Positions 18,101 through 25,658 of a DNA stretch of 64,000 bases are shown here, in pieces. Every line of letters starts with the position of its first letter. Positions within the stretch are counted from its first letter, which is position 1. The notes beneath the pieces were generated by a model. It was not told where the DNA came from, did no database searches, and saw only the letters and a program-made list of their open reading frames with translations. This stretch comes from Asanoa hainanensis. GTDB lineage: Bacteria; Actinomycetota; Actinomycetes; Mycobacteriales; Micromonosporaceae. The DNA lies in the NCBI RefSeq assembly GCF_900188485.1, contig NZ_FZPH01000001.1, positions 558,001 through 622,000 of the forward strand, read 5' to 3'. Made by a program: the position numbers and the translations under genes.

Positions 18101-18190
18101 CGCGGCCGGGGTGGCGACCAGCGTGCCGGCGAGGAGCAGCGTGAGGATCGCGCCGGCGACGAGCAGCCGGCGGCGGGGTGGGGCTGGCAT
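15131..18190 (-). CDS. Secreted GH3 beta-glucosidase-like hydrolase with two discoidin domains
   Basis: Encodes 1019 residues from ATG 18190 (GGAG five bases upstream). It has a Sec signal (RRRLLVAGAILTLLLAGTLV...AAAA, about 1-32). Two F5/8 type C domains follow (about 36-160 and 180-300, each ending YGYSLWEF), then a fibronectin-like region with VLSWAAVGGATSYQVWINVS, a GH3 N-domain (RVNDLLGRMTAEEKAYQMF) and a GH3 C-domain. The nucleophile is Asp694 in GLITTDWLPWG; VKHWPGEGAGGE supplies the substrate-binding Lys-His. GH3 enzymes release glucose, xylose or GlcNAc from non-reducing ends; discoidin modules bind polysaccharide. It is divergent from and co-regulated with the GH64 gene via LacI-type palindromes, which suggests shared beta-glucan degradation. 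Confidence 0.92.
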   Translation of the reverse strand: MPAPPRRRLLVAGAILTLLLAGTLVATPAAAAGPLISQGKTATASSVENAGTPASAAVDGNAGTRWSSAFADPQWIQIDLGASYAVDQVELVWETAAARSFELQVSAAAGGPWQSIYSTTTGAGGTQTLAVTGTGRYIRLYGTARTTGYGYSLWEFRVFGTTGGGGPTDPPPAGGTPISAFKNVTASSYEGGNAPAAALDGRTTTRWSSLFADPQWISIDFGGTASINQVVLNWEGAYASAYRLETSTNGTTWTTIYSTAAGRGGVERLAVSGTGRFLRMYGTARATGYGYSLWEFQAFGTLDTSATTPPLLSGPTRPPGTTGQFALTAPADAAMVTTTRRPVLSWAAVGGATSYQVWINVSRTDYDFSASGNLIDLYTRVATVTGTSYTPSWDMADRWTYKWYVTTGSTTSTIRRFSVYVPTLETVADGVNIVAGARDLDRNGSIQPYEDWRQPIETRVNDLLGRMTAEEKAYQMFYNAQAFPRSGWHFGPAGAADLHAALLDSSGTRLGIPFVSAGDTIHGYQTTYPTQSALAAARNYALDYKLGDMQRREQLEVGTRGVLGPLAEVGTKVLYPRIQEGNGENAYVAAAQTRALVAGLQGGPELNPASVLATVKHWPGEGAGGEALIVYDGVTIKYHMIPFRAAMEAGAVNIMPGYAGSSLLDPGGPGAGDSAPILAYLRQNLGYQGLITTDWLPWGSWIGAARAGSDVMGGADPGAVGFSMASFIAGVPAARIDDAVRRVLRIKFQLGLFENPYGDPVNGPYRMHQPSYTALANQASREAMTLLKNDGAVLPLRLAAGDTVVVAGPRATDTSACCIWTSYFHQEYGSQTMLDAIRSRGAQAGVNVVSGDAPNPKVAIVAVGEGSYTHGTQWVKEQPYLPPDQLALIRGFRARGIPVVVALVMPRPYVITDWNADANAIVVTYRGGEEMGPALASLLFGDYAPTGKLPWQLPRLLSDVLRPGGSDVLADATEAWDLPYDLGATAAQRTTLRSQIDAGQQPTPTGNPLYQYGAGRTGF

Positions 18191-18220
18191 GTGCACTCCA
18201 ATACGGGGACGGTCGGATTT

Positions 18221-18234
18221 GGAGAGCGCTCTCC
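18221..18234. promoter_or_regulatory. LacI-type palindrome over the GH3 start of transcription
   Basis: GGAGAGCGCTCTCC is a perfect 14-bp palindrome, similar to the cellobiose-regulator (CebR) box TGGGAGCGCTCCCA. On the minus strand it coincides with the predicted transcription start of the GH3 gene. Confidence 0.7.
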
Positions 18235-18237
18235 CAC

Positions 18238-18266
18238 AGGGTCACGACTCGGAACGCTCCAGTCAA
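18238..18266 (-). promoter_or_regulatory. Putative GH3 promoter
   Basis: On the minus strand TTGACT (18266-18261) and GACCCT (18243-18238) are 17 bases apart. The start would fall near 18231, inside the LacI-type palindrome. A second TTGACT lies 11 bases further upstream (18277-18272). Confidence 0.4.
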
Positions 18267-18281
18267 GAGCCAGTCAAGGGC

Positions 18282-18293
18282 GCGAATATTCGC
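18282..18293. promoter_or_regulatory. Central 12-bp palindrome between the divergent promoters
   Basis: GCGAATATTCGC is a perfect, AT-cored palindrome roughly midway between the two LacI-type boxes. It could bind a second regulator or help DNA bending. Confidence 0.35.
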
Positions 18294-18310
18294 CGTTGTC
18301 GAATTGGTTC

Positions 18311-18339
18311 TTGACAAGGCCGCCCGGCGGGACGAACGT
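18311..18339 (+). promoter_or_regulatory. Putative GH64 promoter
   Basis: TTGACA (18311-18316) and GAACGT (18334-18339) are 17 bases apart. The start would fall near 18346, immediately before the second LacI-type palindrome. Confidence 0.45.
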
Positions 18340-18346
18340 CTCCGCC

Positions 18347-18362
18347 TGAGAGCGCTCTCTCA
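18347..18362. promoter_or_regulatory. LacI-type palindrome downstream of the GH64 promoter
   Basis: TGAGAGCGCTCTCTCA contains the perfect core GAGAGCGCTCTC (18348-18359), the same core as the box at 18221-18234. It lies about 30 bases before the GH64 ATG. Confidence 0.7.
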
Positions 18363-18390
18363 CCCTGCTTCCGTCCCCGCAGGAGTCGCG

Positions 18391-20157
18391 ATGCCTCATG
18401 CCCTGTCCCGCCGCCGCGCCGCCTTGGCCGTGGTCGCCGCGGCCACTCTGCTCACCGCCCTGTTCGTCGTGACCACCCGGTCGCGCGCCGACGCCGCCCT
18501 TGTCCTGGTCTCCCAGGGCAAGCCGGCCACGGCCTCGTCGACCGAGAACGCCGCCTCGCCCGCGTCGGCCGCCGTCGACGGCAACGCCGGCACCCGCTGG
18601 TCGAGCGCCTTCGCCGACCCACAGTGGATCCAGGTCGACCTCGGCGCGACCACCTCCGTCGGCCAGGTCGTGCTCCAGTGGGAGGCGGCCTACGCGCGCG
18701 CCTTCCAGATCCAGGTGGCCGGCGCGGCCGGTGGACCCTGGACCACCATCTACTCGACCACCACCGGGGCCGGCGGCACGCAGGCCCTGACCGTCACCGG
18801 CACCGGGCGCTACGTGCGGATGAACGGCACCGCCCGGGGCACCGCCTACGGCTACTCGCTCTGGGAGTTCCAGGTCTACGGGCTGATCGACACCGGCCCC
18901 ACCTGCTCTGGCAACGCCGCGCTCAACCGGCCGGCCGCCGCGTCGACCGTGGAGAACGCGACCATGCCCGCGTCGGCGGCGTTCGACGGCAACGGCGCGA
19001 CACGCTGGTCCAGCGCCTTCGCCGACCCGCAGTGGCTGCGGGTCGACCTGGGCAGCACGCAGACGCTCTGCCAGGTGGTGCTGCAGTGGGAGCCGGCGTA
19101 CGCCCGCGCCTTCCAGGTCCAGGTCTCCGCGGGGCCCGACGGTCCGTGGGCTACCGTCTACTCGACCACGACCGGCGCCGGCGGCACGCAGACGCTGAGC
19201 GTCTCCGGCTCGGGTCGCTACGTGCGGATGAACGGCACCGCGCGGGGCACCGCGTACGGCTACTCGTTGTGGGAGTTCGTCGTGCGTACCACCGGCGGCG
19301 GCCCCACCCCGCCACCGACCACGAACCCGCCGCCGACCGGTGGTTTCTGGGGCGACACGAGCACGATCCCGGCCGCGCAGAACGTGGTCATGGTGAAGAT
19401 CCTGAACCGCACCAACGGCCGCTACCCCGACAGCCAGGTCTACTGGAGCTACAACGGCCAGGTGCACTCGATCGCCGAGCAGCCGTACTTCGACATGCCG
19501 GCCAACACCGCCGGCCGGATGTACTTCCATCTCGGCTCGCCGACCAGTGAGTACAACGACTTCATCGAGTTCACCGTCGGGCCGAACGTGTTCAACGGCA
19601 ACACCACCCGGGTCGACGCGTTCGCGCTGAAGCTGGCGATGCGGCTGCACTCGCGCGACGGCTACGACGCGTCGGTGGGCGAGACCGAGGCCACCTTCGC
19701 CGAGGACCGGGCGGTGACGTTCCAGCGGTTCAGCGACGCGGTGCCGGCCGAGTTCAAGCACCTGGCGACGATCCAGGCGCCCTACCGGATCCCGTCGCCG
19801 GGGAACTCACCCCAGTTCCGGGCCGGTGGGCAGTACCAGAACTACCTGACGGCGTACGCGTCGCAGAACGGTCTGCCGGCGGCGACGTCGGACATCTTCG
19901 GGTGCGCGGGGCCGCTGGCCAACAACGCCGCCGGCTGCGCCGCCCTCAACCGGCACGTCGCGCACCTGCCGGCGGCGCAGCAGTCGAACCCGGCGAACTT
20001 CTACCTGGCTCCGCCGGCCAACTACTACGCCAAGTTCTGGCACGACCGCGCGATCAACAATTTGTCGTACGGCTTCCCGTACGACGACTACGCCGAGCAG
20101 TCCTCGTTCATCTCGCACGGCAGCCCCCAGTGGCTCCTGGTGGCCGTCGGCTGGTGA
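18391..20157 (+). CDS. Secreted GH64 endo-beta-1,3-glucanase with two discoidin domains
   Basis: Encodes 588 residues; AGGAG lies five bases before ATG 18391. It has a signal peptide of about 35 residues (SRRRAALAVVAAATLLTALFV...ADA), then two F5/8 type C domains (about 38-160 and 172-300) and a Pro/Thr linker (GGGPTPPPTTNPPPTGG). The GH64 thaumatin-like catalytic domain follows to the end. Glu393 (DFIEFT) and Asp409 (RVDAF) are 16 residues apart, matching the spacing of the Glu154/Asp170 catalytic pair of the Streptomyces matensis laminaripentaose-producing enzyme. It should cut beta-1,3-glucan (fungal wall, laminarin, curdlan) outside the cell, with the divergent GH3 finishing the oligosaccharides (inference). 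Confidence 0.92.
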   Translation: MPHALSRRRAALAVVAAATLLTALFVVTTRSRADAALVLVSQGKPATASSTENAASPASAAVDGNAGTRWSSAFADPQWIQVDLGATTSVGQVVLQWEAAYARAFQIQVAGAAGGPWTTIYSTTTGAGGTQALTVTGTGRYVRMNGTARGTAYGYSLWEFQVYGLIDTGPTCSGNAALNRPAAASTVENATMPASAAFDGNGATRWSSAFADPQWLRVDLGSTQTLCQVVLQWEPAYARAFQVQVSAGPDGPWATVYSTTTGAGGTQTLSVSGSGRYVRMNGTARGTAYGYSLWEFVVRTTGGGPTPPPTTNPPPTGGFWGDTSTIPAAQNVVMVKILNRTNGRYPDSQVYWSYNGQVHSIAEQPYFDMPANTAGRMYFHLGSPTSEYNDFIEFTVGPNVFNGNTTRVDAFALKLAMRLHSRDGYDASVGETEATFAEDRAVTFQRFSDAVPAEFKHLATIQAPYRIPSPGNSPQFRAGGQYQNYLTAYASQNGLPAATSDIFGCAGPLANNAAGCAALNRHVAHLPAAQQSNPANFYLAPPANYYAKFWHDRAINNLSYGFPYDDYAEQSSFISHGSPQWLLVAVGW

Positions 20158-20162
20158 CGCCG

Positions 20163-20563
20163 TCAGCCCATCAGCGACCCGGTCCGCTTGCGGGCCGGGT
20201 CGCCCGCCAGGCAGATCACCCGCCGCTGGTCGCCCTCGTTCCACATCAGCGGGTCCCGACCACCTCGACCTCGTGCGGTTCCGTGCAGGCCACCGGCATC
20301 GCCTTGTCGAGCCGCATCCGGTCGTTGACCTCGTTGAAGCACCGCCCGGTGAGCATCTCCTCGGTGCCGACCCGCGTCCGGTCCACGGCGATCTCGTCCT
20401 CGCCGTGCCAGAAGAAGAAGCCGCAGACCGGCAGCACCACCAGCAGGACCGCCACCAGCCCGACAACCGCCGGGCGCGGTGGGGGGCGGAACCGCGGGTC
20501 GTCCTCGTCGAGCCGCCACGGCGCCAGCCGGGCGATCAGCCGGTTCGGTTCAGGATCACTCAC
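20163..20563 (-). pseudogene. Septum-formation-domain membrane protein, frameshifted and shortened
   Basis: The frame from GTG 20563 gives 105 residues: a cytosolic stretch, one membrane helix (VVGLVAVLLVVLPVCGFFFW) and an extracellular start GRCFNEV...MPVACTEPHEVEVVGTR, then a TGA at 20246. The neighbouring frame continues at once with MWNEGDQRRVICLAGDPARKRTGSLMG, ending at 20163. That is the normal C-terminal motif of Septum_form proteins (W-x-x-G-D-R-x-V-x-C-L ... TGS). About 40 family residues are missing between the two, so a deletion with frameshift is the simplest reading. Alternatives are an assembly error, or a functional 105-residue short form. It is divergent from the kinase-like gene. 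Confidence 0.6.
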
Positions 20564-20701
20564 GAGGCGGCACGGTAGTGGTCCGAACGCGCGATGTGGA
20601 TCATCCGATTCGGTCGATCTCGCGGACGACCGCGACCGGATCTCTGGCCTGCGGCTCTCGACCGCTAGCATCCTGTGCGGCTACCGGGGAGGGGTTTGGA
20701 G

Positions 20702-21865
20702 ATGCGGCCGGACATTCCATATCGCGTCATCGGGCGGTTGGGCGCCTGCGACATCGGCACCGTCTGGCTCGCGGTCGAGGAGGGCGACGAGCCCGGCGAC
20801 TCGGTGACGGTCGCCGTGCTGGACGAGGCGGTCGCCGCCGACCAGCAGTGGCGCGACGCGTTCGCGGCCAGCACCACCGTCTCGACGGAGCCCGAGCAGC
20901 CCACGAGCTTCGTGCGCGCCGACTTCACCGTCGCGGCGCCCTGGGTGGCCTACCCCGGTGACCAGGACCCGGGCGCCGAGCGGGTGTTCACCGCCCTCGG
21001 CCGCGACTACCGGTCCGACGCGCCCCGCGAGGTCTCCTACGACGACGACGACCTCGTGGTCGAGGATCCACCGCCGATCGCCCGGCCCGCGGACGTCGTC
21101 GAGCCAGATCCGGTCGACCTCACCGAGCCGCCGGCACCCGACCCGTTCGCCGCACCCGGCCGCCGCATCGCGTTCTCCGCGCCGAAGAAGCGCCGCCCGC
21201 GCGGCCTGCTGATCGGCATCGCGGCCGCCGTGGTCGTGCTGCTCGCCGGCGGCGGTGTGGTGTTCGCGCTCGCCGGCGGCGACGGGGGCGACGACCCGAC
21301 GCCGACGCCGAGCAACACCGGCACGGTGACCGCGGCCCAACCGACCGCACCACCCGTGCAGCCGGGCCTCGAGCCGCCGCGACCCGGCGACTGGCCCGAC
21401 AAGTGGCCCGTGTTCAGCCCCACCGACCCGGTGCGCCCGGTCAACCTGGACGGCCTCGGCTTCACGCTGACCCTGCCGGCGCGCTGGGAGTGTGCCGCGG
21501 CGGCGGTCAGCGCCGGAAACGTCCGTTACAACTGCGGCCGGAGCACCGCCGACGGCCCGATCGGCGGCGAGCTGACCGTGCGCGCCTGCACCCCGGTCTG
21601 CGACGAGGCGCACCGCGACGAGCTGCGCACCGTGGAGGACGCCTGGGGTGCACAGTGGCGGTTCGCCGGTCCGAACGCGACGCTCGCCGAGACGCTGACG
21701 CTCGACGGGGGCAAGCGCTACGGCCTCGTTGTGGTCGGCTACTGGCCCGGCACCCCGGGCGGCGCCGTCGACCGGCAGCTCGTGCTGCGGATGACCGCGC
21801 CGCCGAACTGGGTCGACGACATCCGCAAGGTCGCCAACGGCGTGCGGGGCGCGGCGAAGTTCTGA
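20702..21865 (+). CDS. Single-pass membrane protein with degenerate kinase-like N-terminus
   Basis: Encodes 387 residues from ATG 20702 (GAGGGG upstream). Residues 5-50 resemble the N-lobe of a Ser/Thr kinase (PYRVIGRLGACDIGTVWLAVEEG, then VTVAVLDEAVAAD). The glycine loop is degraded, and no HRD or DFG motif exists, so it cannot phosphorylate. An acidic, proline-rich linker leads to a basic KKRRPRG and one membrane helix at about 168-192. A Thr/Pro stalk and an extracellular domain with four cysteines (WECAAAAV, RYNCGRS, RACTPVCDE) follow, ending in NWVDDIRKVANGVR. It looks like a sensor or scaffold derived from a kinase-type receptor. Function unknown. Confidence 0.72.
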   Translation: MRPDIPYRVIGRLGACDIGTVWLAVEEGDEPGDSVTVAVLDEAVAADQQWRDAFAASTTVSTEPEQPTSFVRADFTVAAPWVAYPGDQDPGAERVFTALGRDYRSDAPREVSYDDDDLVVEDPPPIARPADVVEPDPVDLTEPPAPDPFAAPGRRIAFSAPKKRRPRGLLIGIAAAVVVLLAGGGVVFALAGGDGGDDPTPTPSNTGTVTAAQPTAPPVQPGLEPPRPGDWPDKWPVFSPTDPVRPVNLDGLGFTLTLPARWECAAAAVSAGNVRYNCGRSTADGPIGGELTVRACTPVCDEAHRDELRTVEDAWGAQWRFAGPNATLAETLTLDGGKRYGLVVVGYWPGTPGGAVDRQLVLRMTAPPNWVDDIRKVANGVRGAAKF

Positions 21866-21950
21866 CCGGTGCCGGCGGGCATCGACGGCTGTGGCAGACT
21901 CGCTGGGCGCGAGGCAGGCTCGCGTTCCACGGGGCTCGGGAGTTTTCGTC

Positions 21951-23228
21951 ATGCCGTCCGGCACCTCGCACGCGGCCGTCGACGCACCGGCGGTCACGCC
22001 CGACGGCGGCACCCGGTGGTGGCAGCGGTGGGGTGATCCGTGGGCGGCCGCCGCGGTCGTCCTGCTGGTCGCCACCGTCGCGGTCGGACCGCTGGCCCTG
22101 CTGCCGGCCGAGAGCCCGGTCTACGCCGGCATCGGCAACCTCCGGCCGACCCTCCACACGTACACCATCGCCGTGGTGGTCGCGGTCGGCGTGCTGGCCT
22201 GGCGGGCGCCGCGCGACGTCGGGCGGGCCCTGCTGCTGTTCGCGCCGTTCCTGGTCTGGCTCGCCGTCCTGGCACTCACGGTCTGGCCACGGTCGGCGCT
22301 GACGGTCTCCGGGCTGCTGGCCTTCGCGATGGGTGCCGCCGCGTTCGCGGTCGGCGCCGCTGCTGGGCGCCTGCGCGCGCCGCTGTGCTGGGCCCTGGCC
22401 GGCGTCGCCTGGCTCCAGCTGCTCGCCGTCGGGCTGGCCGCGGTAGGCCTGCCGCTGCGGCGGGTCGAGGGCGCCCAGGCGCTCGACGTGCTCGGCCGCG
22501 CCACCGGCCTGACCGCCCACCCCGGCGAGCTGTCCAAGGTGCTGTTCCTCTGTGGCCTCGCCGTCCTCGCGCTGCCGCAGCGCGGCCGCCTCGAACGCTG
22601 GGCGACCTGGCTCACCCTCGGCGCCGTGTTCGCCGGCGTCTGGCTCACCCAGAGCCGCACCGTGCTGGTCGCAGTGGTCGTGCTGGTCGCCGGCTTCGTG
22701 CTGCTGGAGTCGATGGCGGCGGGTCGCTGGCAGCGCAAGCACCTCGTGGCGATCGGGATGACCGCGCTCCTCGGCGCGCTGTCGTTGCCCTGGCTGATCG
22801 CGCGGTTCGCCTCCGACCCGGGCGGCGGCGCCCGCGGCCACGTCACCCGGGTGGCCCTGGACACGATCGCGAAGCACCCGTGGGCGGGGGTCGGCCCCAA
22901 CGGCTACGTCGACGTCGTCGGCGACACCGACCGGCTCACCCAGACCGGCGTGCCCGTGCACAACATGGTCCTGCTCACCGCGGCCGAGACCGGCATCGCC
23001 GGCGCCCTGCTCTGGTGGGCACCGGTGGTAGCCGTGCTGGTGCTGGCGGCCCGCCGCGCGTGGCGCACCCGCGGCGCCGACCTGCCGGCGCGGGTGCTGG
23101 TCAGCGCCACCCCCGGCATCCTGCTGATCGGCCTGACGGGCTGGGGGCTGATGCAGGGGCCGTACCTGCTGCTGTTCCTGCTCGTCATCGGTTTCTTCGG
23201 CGGCTGGTTGCGGTCGGATGACCGTTGA
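21951..23228 (+). CDS. O-antigen ligase/polymerase-type glycan polymerase (Wzy-like)
   Basis: Encodes 425 residues from ATG 21951 with CGGGAG nine bases upstream. It has about 11-12 membrane helices. The Wzy_C signature appears as GRATGLTAHPGELSKVLFLCGLA, LTQSRTVLVAVVVL and, after a periplasmic loop (ASDPGGGARGHVTR), GPNGYVDVVGDTDRL...VPVHNMVLLTAAETGIAG with the usual conserved histidine. Such proteins polymerise or ligate lipid-linked repeat units on the outer membrane face. It is the first gene of an eight-gene plus-strand unit; its stop overlaps the flippase start by 11 bases. Confidence 0.85.
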   Translation: MPSGTSHAAVDAPAVTPDGGTRWWQRWGDPWAAAAVVLLVATVAVGPLALLPAESPVYAGIGNLRPTLHTYTIAVVVAVGVLAWRAPRDVGRALLLFAPFLVWLAVLALTVWPRSALTVSGLLAFAMGAAAFAVGAAAGRLRAPLCWALAGVAWLQLLAVGLAAVGLPLRRVEGAQALDVLGRATGLTAHPGELSKVLFLCGLAVLALPQRGRLERWATWLTLGAVFAGVWLTQSRTVLVAVVVLVAGFVLLESMAAGRWQRKHLVAIGMTALLGALSLPWLIARFASDPGGGARGHVTRVALDTIAKHPWAGVGPNGYVDVVGDTDRLTQTGVPVHNMVLLTAAETGIAGALLWWAPVVAVLVLAARRAWRTRGADLPARVLVSATPGILLIGLTGWGLMQGPYLLLFLLVIGFFGGWLRSDDR

Positions 23229-24564
23229 CGCCGGCCGGCGCCCGTCGCTGACCGTCGCCTCCGGCCTGCTGGGCCTGTCCAGCATCGCGAGCCGGCTCGC
23301 CACGCTCGTGGTGATGGCGCTGCTGGCGCGCGGAGCGGGTGCCGAGGCGGTCGGCCACTACGGCCTGGCCACGCTCGGCGCCTCGCTGACGGCGGCGGCG
23401 CTCTCCTTCGGACTGGTCACCCACCTCACCCGGGAGGTCGCGGCAGGAACGGTGCCGGCCGACGAGGTGGCCCGGCTGCACGCCGGCCGCCTGGCGCTGT
23501 TCGCCGTCGCCACCCTGTGCGCGTGGCCGTTCGCCGCGGCCGCCTTCGTGATGTTCTTCGCCGCGAGCCTGCTCGAGCAGTGGAACGAGACCGCATGGGT
23601 GCTCGTTCGCGGCACGGCGAAGGCGTGGCGGGAGGCCGCCGTCAACGGGGCCGCGGGGGCGTTGCTCGTGGCCGCCTGCGCGCTGGCCGCGCTCCACGGC
23701 GGGCTCACGCTCGACACGGCCGCCGTGCTGGTGCTGGCCGCCGCGGCCGTCCGGTCGCTGGCCGCGCTGGCCGCGACCGGTGCGTGGCGGGTGCGCCCAG
23801 GCCGGGTCGCGGTGCGGGACCGGGTGCGCGGGTCGCTGCCCTACTTCGCCGCGGACCTGCTCGGGCTGGTCTACTTCCGCGGCGACGTGTTCGTGCTGGC
23901 GCTGTTCGTCACCGCGGCCGAGGTCGGCTCGTACGTCGCCGCCGCCGGCATCGTCGGCCCGGCCGTGCAGGTCGCGGCCGCGATGGGCGTCGGTGCGCTG
24001 GCGTTCGCGGCCCGGCGCGGCTCGCCGAACGAGCCCACCGCCATCTACCGCTTCTTCCAGGTCGCCGGCACCGCTGCGGCCGGCCTGCTGCTGGTCGCCC
24101 TGCCGATCGGCGTGACGGTCCTGTTCGGCACGGCACCCGAGGTGCTGTCGCTCACCGCCGTGCTCGCGCTGTTCCTGGCTTTGCGGTTCGCCAACTACGG
24201 GCTGTCGGCGATCCTGCTCGCCGCCGGCGGGGCCGCTTCCCGGCTGCTCGTGCTGGTCTACTGCGTCGCCGGCAACCTCCTGCTGAACCTGCTCCTGGAC
24301 GGCACGTACGGCGCGGCCGGCGCCGCCTGGGCCACGGTCCTCACCGAGCTGATCGTGGCCGGCTCGATGCTCTGGTTCATCCGCGACCGCGCCCTCGTGC
24401 GGCCGGTGCTGGTCGGGATCGCCATGGTCGCCGCCGCGGCGGCGGTGCTGGTGGTCGTCGGCCGGTTCGGCTCGACGCCGGCGGTGCTGGCCACCGGTGC
24501 GCTGCTGGTGGTGCTGGCCGCCGGGCAGGCACGGGGTCTGCTCTCTCGGGAGGCGCGCAGGTGA
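23218..24564 (+). CDS. Polysaccharide flippase (Wzx/MATE-like)
   Basis: Encodes 448 residues with about 12-14 hydrophobic helices and the Polysacc_synt layout: SGLLGLSSIASRLATLVVMALLARGAGAEAVGHYGLATLGAS at the N-terminus (a typical flippase start), a central RGSLPYFAADLLGLVYFRGDVFVLALFVTAAEVGSY, and paired C-terminal helices. It should flip undecaprenyl-linked repeat units from the cytosolic to the outer leaflet. It overlaps the polymerase gene by 11 bases and the pyruvyl transferase gene by four (GTGA), so translation is coupled through the operon. No accessory domain. Confidence 0.87.
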   Translation: MTVDAGRRPSLTVASGLLGLSSIASRLATLVVMALLARGAGAEAVGHYGLATLGASLTAAALSFGLVTHLTREVAAGTVPADEVARLHAGRLALFAVATLCAWPFAAAAFVMFFAASLLEQWNETAWVLVRGTAKAWREAAVNGAAGALLVAACALAALHGGLTLDTAAVLVLAAAAVRSLAALAATGAWRVRPGRVAVRDRVRGSLPYFAADLLGLVYFRGDVFVLALFVTAAEVGSYVAAAGIVGPAVQVAAAMGVGALAFAARRGSPNEPTAIYRFFQVAGTAAAGLLLVALPIGVTVLFGTAPEVLSLTAVLALFLALRFANYGLSAILLAAGGAASRLLVLVYCVAGNLLLNLLLDGTYGAAGAAWATVLTELIVAGSMLWFIRDRALVRPVLVGIAMVAAAAAVLVVVGRFGSTPAVLATGALLVVLAAGQARGLLSREARR

Positions 24565-25658
24565 GAATCGCCATCGCCGGCTGGTTCGGCTCCGACAACC
24601 TGGGCGACGAGCTTCTGCTGCACGCGCTGATGGGTGCGGTGCGGGCCGCTTCGCCGGATGCCGACTTCGTCGTGCTCTGCCCCGAGCCTTCGCGCGTGAC
24701 GCAGGTGCACGGCGTCGAGGCGGTGCATCTGCCGACCCTGCGCGCCCGTGGCTCGGCGGGCCGGCAGGGCGCCGCACACCAGGCCCTGCGCGGCAGCGAC
24801 CTGCTGCTGCTCGGGCCGGGCACGGTCTTCCAGGAACGCTCCCCCAACCTGCCCTGGCCCGGCACGCTGCCGATGTTCGCGCGTCTCGTCGCGATGGCCC
24901 GGTTCGCGGGAACGCCGGTCGCGGTCGCCGGGGCCGGCGTGCGCGAGGGCGGCACCGCGGCCGGGCGGCGGCTCCTGCGCGTGATCGGCGCGGGCTGCAC
25001 GGCCGTCGGCGTCCGCGATGCCCGCAGCGCCGCCTCTTTCGGTCCCTCGGCCCAGGTGATCGGCGATCTGGCGTACGCGCTGCCGATGCCCGAACGGCCC
25101 GCCCCCGACGGCCGTGGGTTCGCGGTCTCGATGCGCCCGCTCGCCGCGCCGATGGAGGGCTCGCTGCTGAACACCCTCCGCGGCGTGGCCGGCGCCCTGG
25201 CCGCCGACGGTTGGACCGGATCGTTCCTGCCGATGGCGTACGGACGCGGCGCGCGCGGCGAGGACGACGCCGTGCACGCCCGTGCGCTGCCCGACCTCAC
25301 CGACGTGGTCGCGAACCCGCTGGACGGCTCCGGGTCCTTCGACAAAGGCCTCGACGACTGGCTGCGGCGCGTGGCCGCCCGGCGCCTGGTGCTGGGCGTC
25401 CGCCTGCACGCGACCCTGCTCGCGGTGGCGATGGGCGTCCCGACGGTCGCGATCGCCTACGAGCGGAAGGTCCACGACGCGTTCGTCGACCTGGGCCTCG
25501 GCCGCTATGTCGTCGACCCGTACGTCGACCCGGCCACGCTGCACCGGGTCGCGCTCACCGCGGCCGACGACACCGCCGGGTTCGCCGCCGCCGCCGATCG
25601 GCTCGCCGCGCAGGGAGCGGTGGCGCGGCGGTTCGTCGCCGAGGTGGTGGCCGGATGA
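24561..25658 (+). CDS. Polysaccharide pyruvyl transferase-family protein
   Basis: Encodes 365 residues from GTG 24561 with GGGAGG upstream; the longer open frame to the left is antisense-like shadow. The N-terminus AIAGWFGSDNLGDELLLHALMGAVRAA is the signature start of the CsaB/WcaK family. LLLGPGTVFQ and, late in the protein, LVLGVRLHATLLAVAMGVPTVAIAYERKVHDAF are also typical. These enzymes move pyruvate from PEP to sugar hydroxyls as a ketal, giving acidic surface glycans that can anchor SLH-type or other proteins. It is cytosolic. Coupled on both sides by four-base overlaps. Confidence 0.88.
   Translation: MRIAIAGWFGSDNLGDELLLHALMGAVRAASPDADFVVLCPEPSRVTQVHGVEAVHLPTLRARGSAGRQGAAHQALRGSDLLLLGPGTVFQERSPNLPWPGTLPMFARLVAMARFAGTPVAVAGAGVREGGTAAGRRLLRVIGAGCTAVGVRDARSAASFGPSAQVIGDLAYALPMPERPAPDGRGFAVSMRPLAAPMEGSLLNTLRGVAGALAADGWTGSFLPMAYGRGARGEDDAVHARALPDLTDVVANPLDGSGSFDKGLDDWLRRVAARRLVLGVRLHATLLAVAMGVPTVAIAYERKVHDAFVDLGLGRYVVDPYVDPATLHRVALTAADDTAGFAAAADRLAAQGAVARRFVAEVVAG

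Noticed and set aside
15188-18349. Long open frame antisense to the GH3 gene (over 1000 codons)
   Set aside because: Its product is a low-complexity Arg/Gly/Val sequence with no domain, while the opposite strand encodes a full secreted GH3 enzyme. It is a by-product of high GC third positions.
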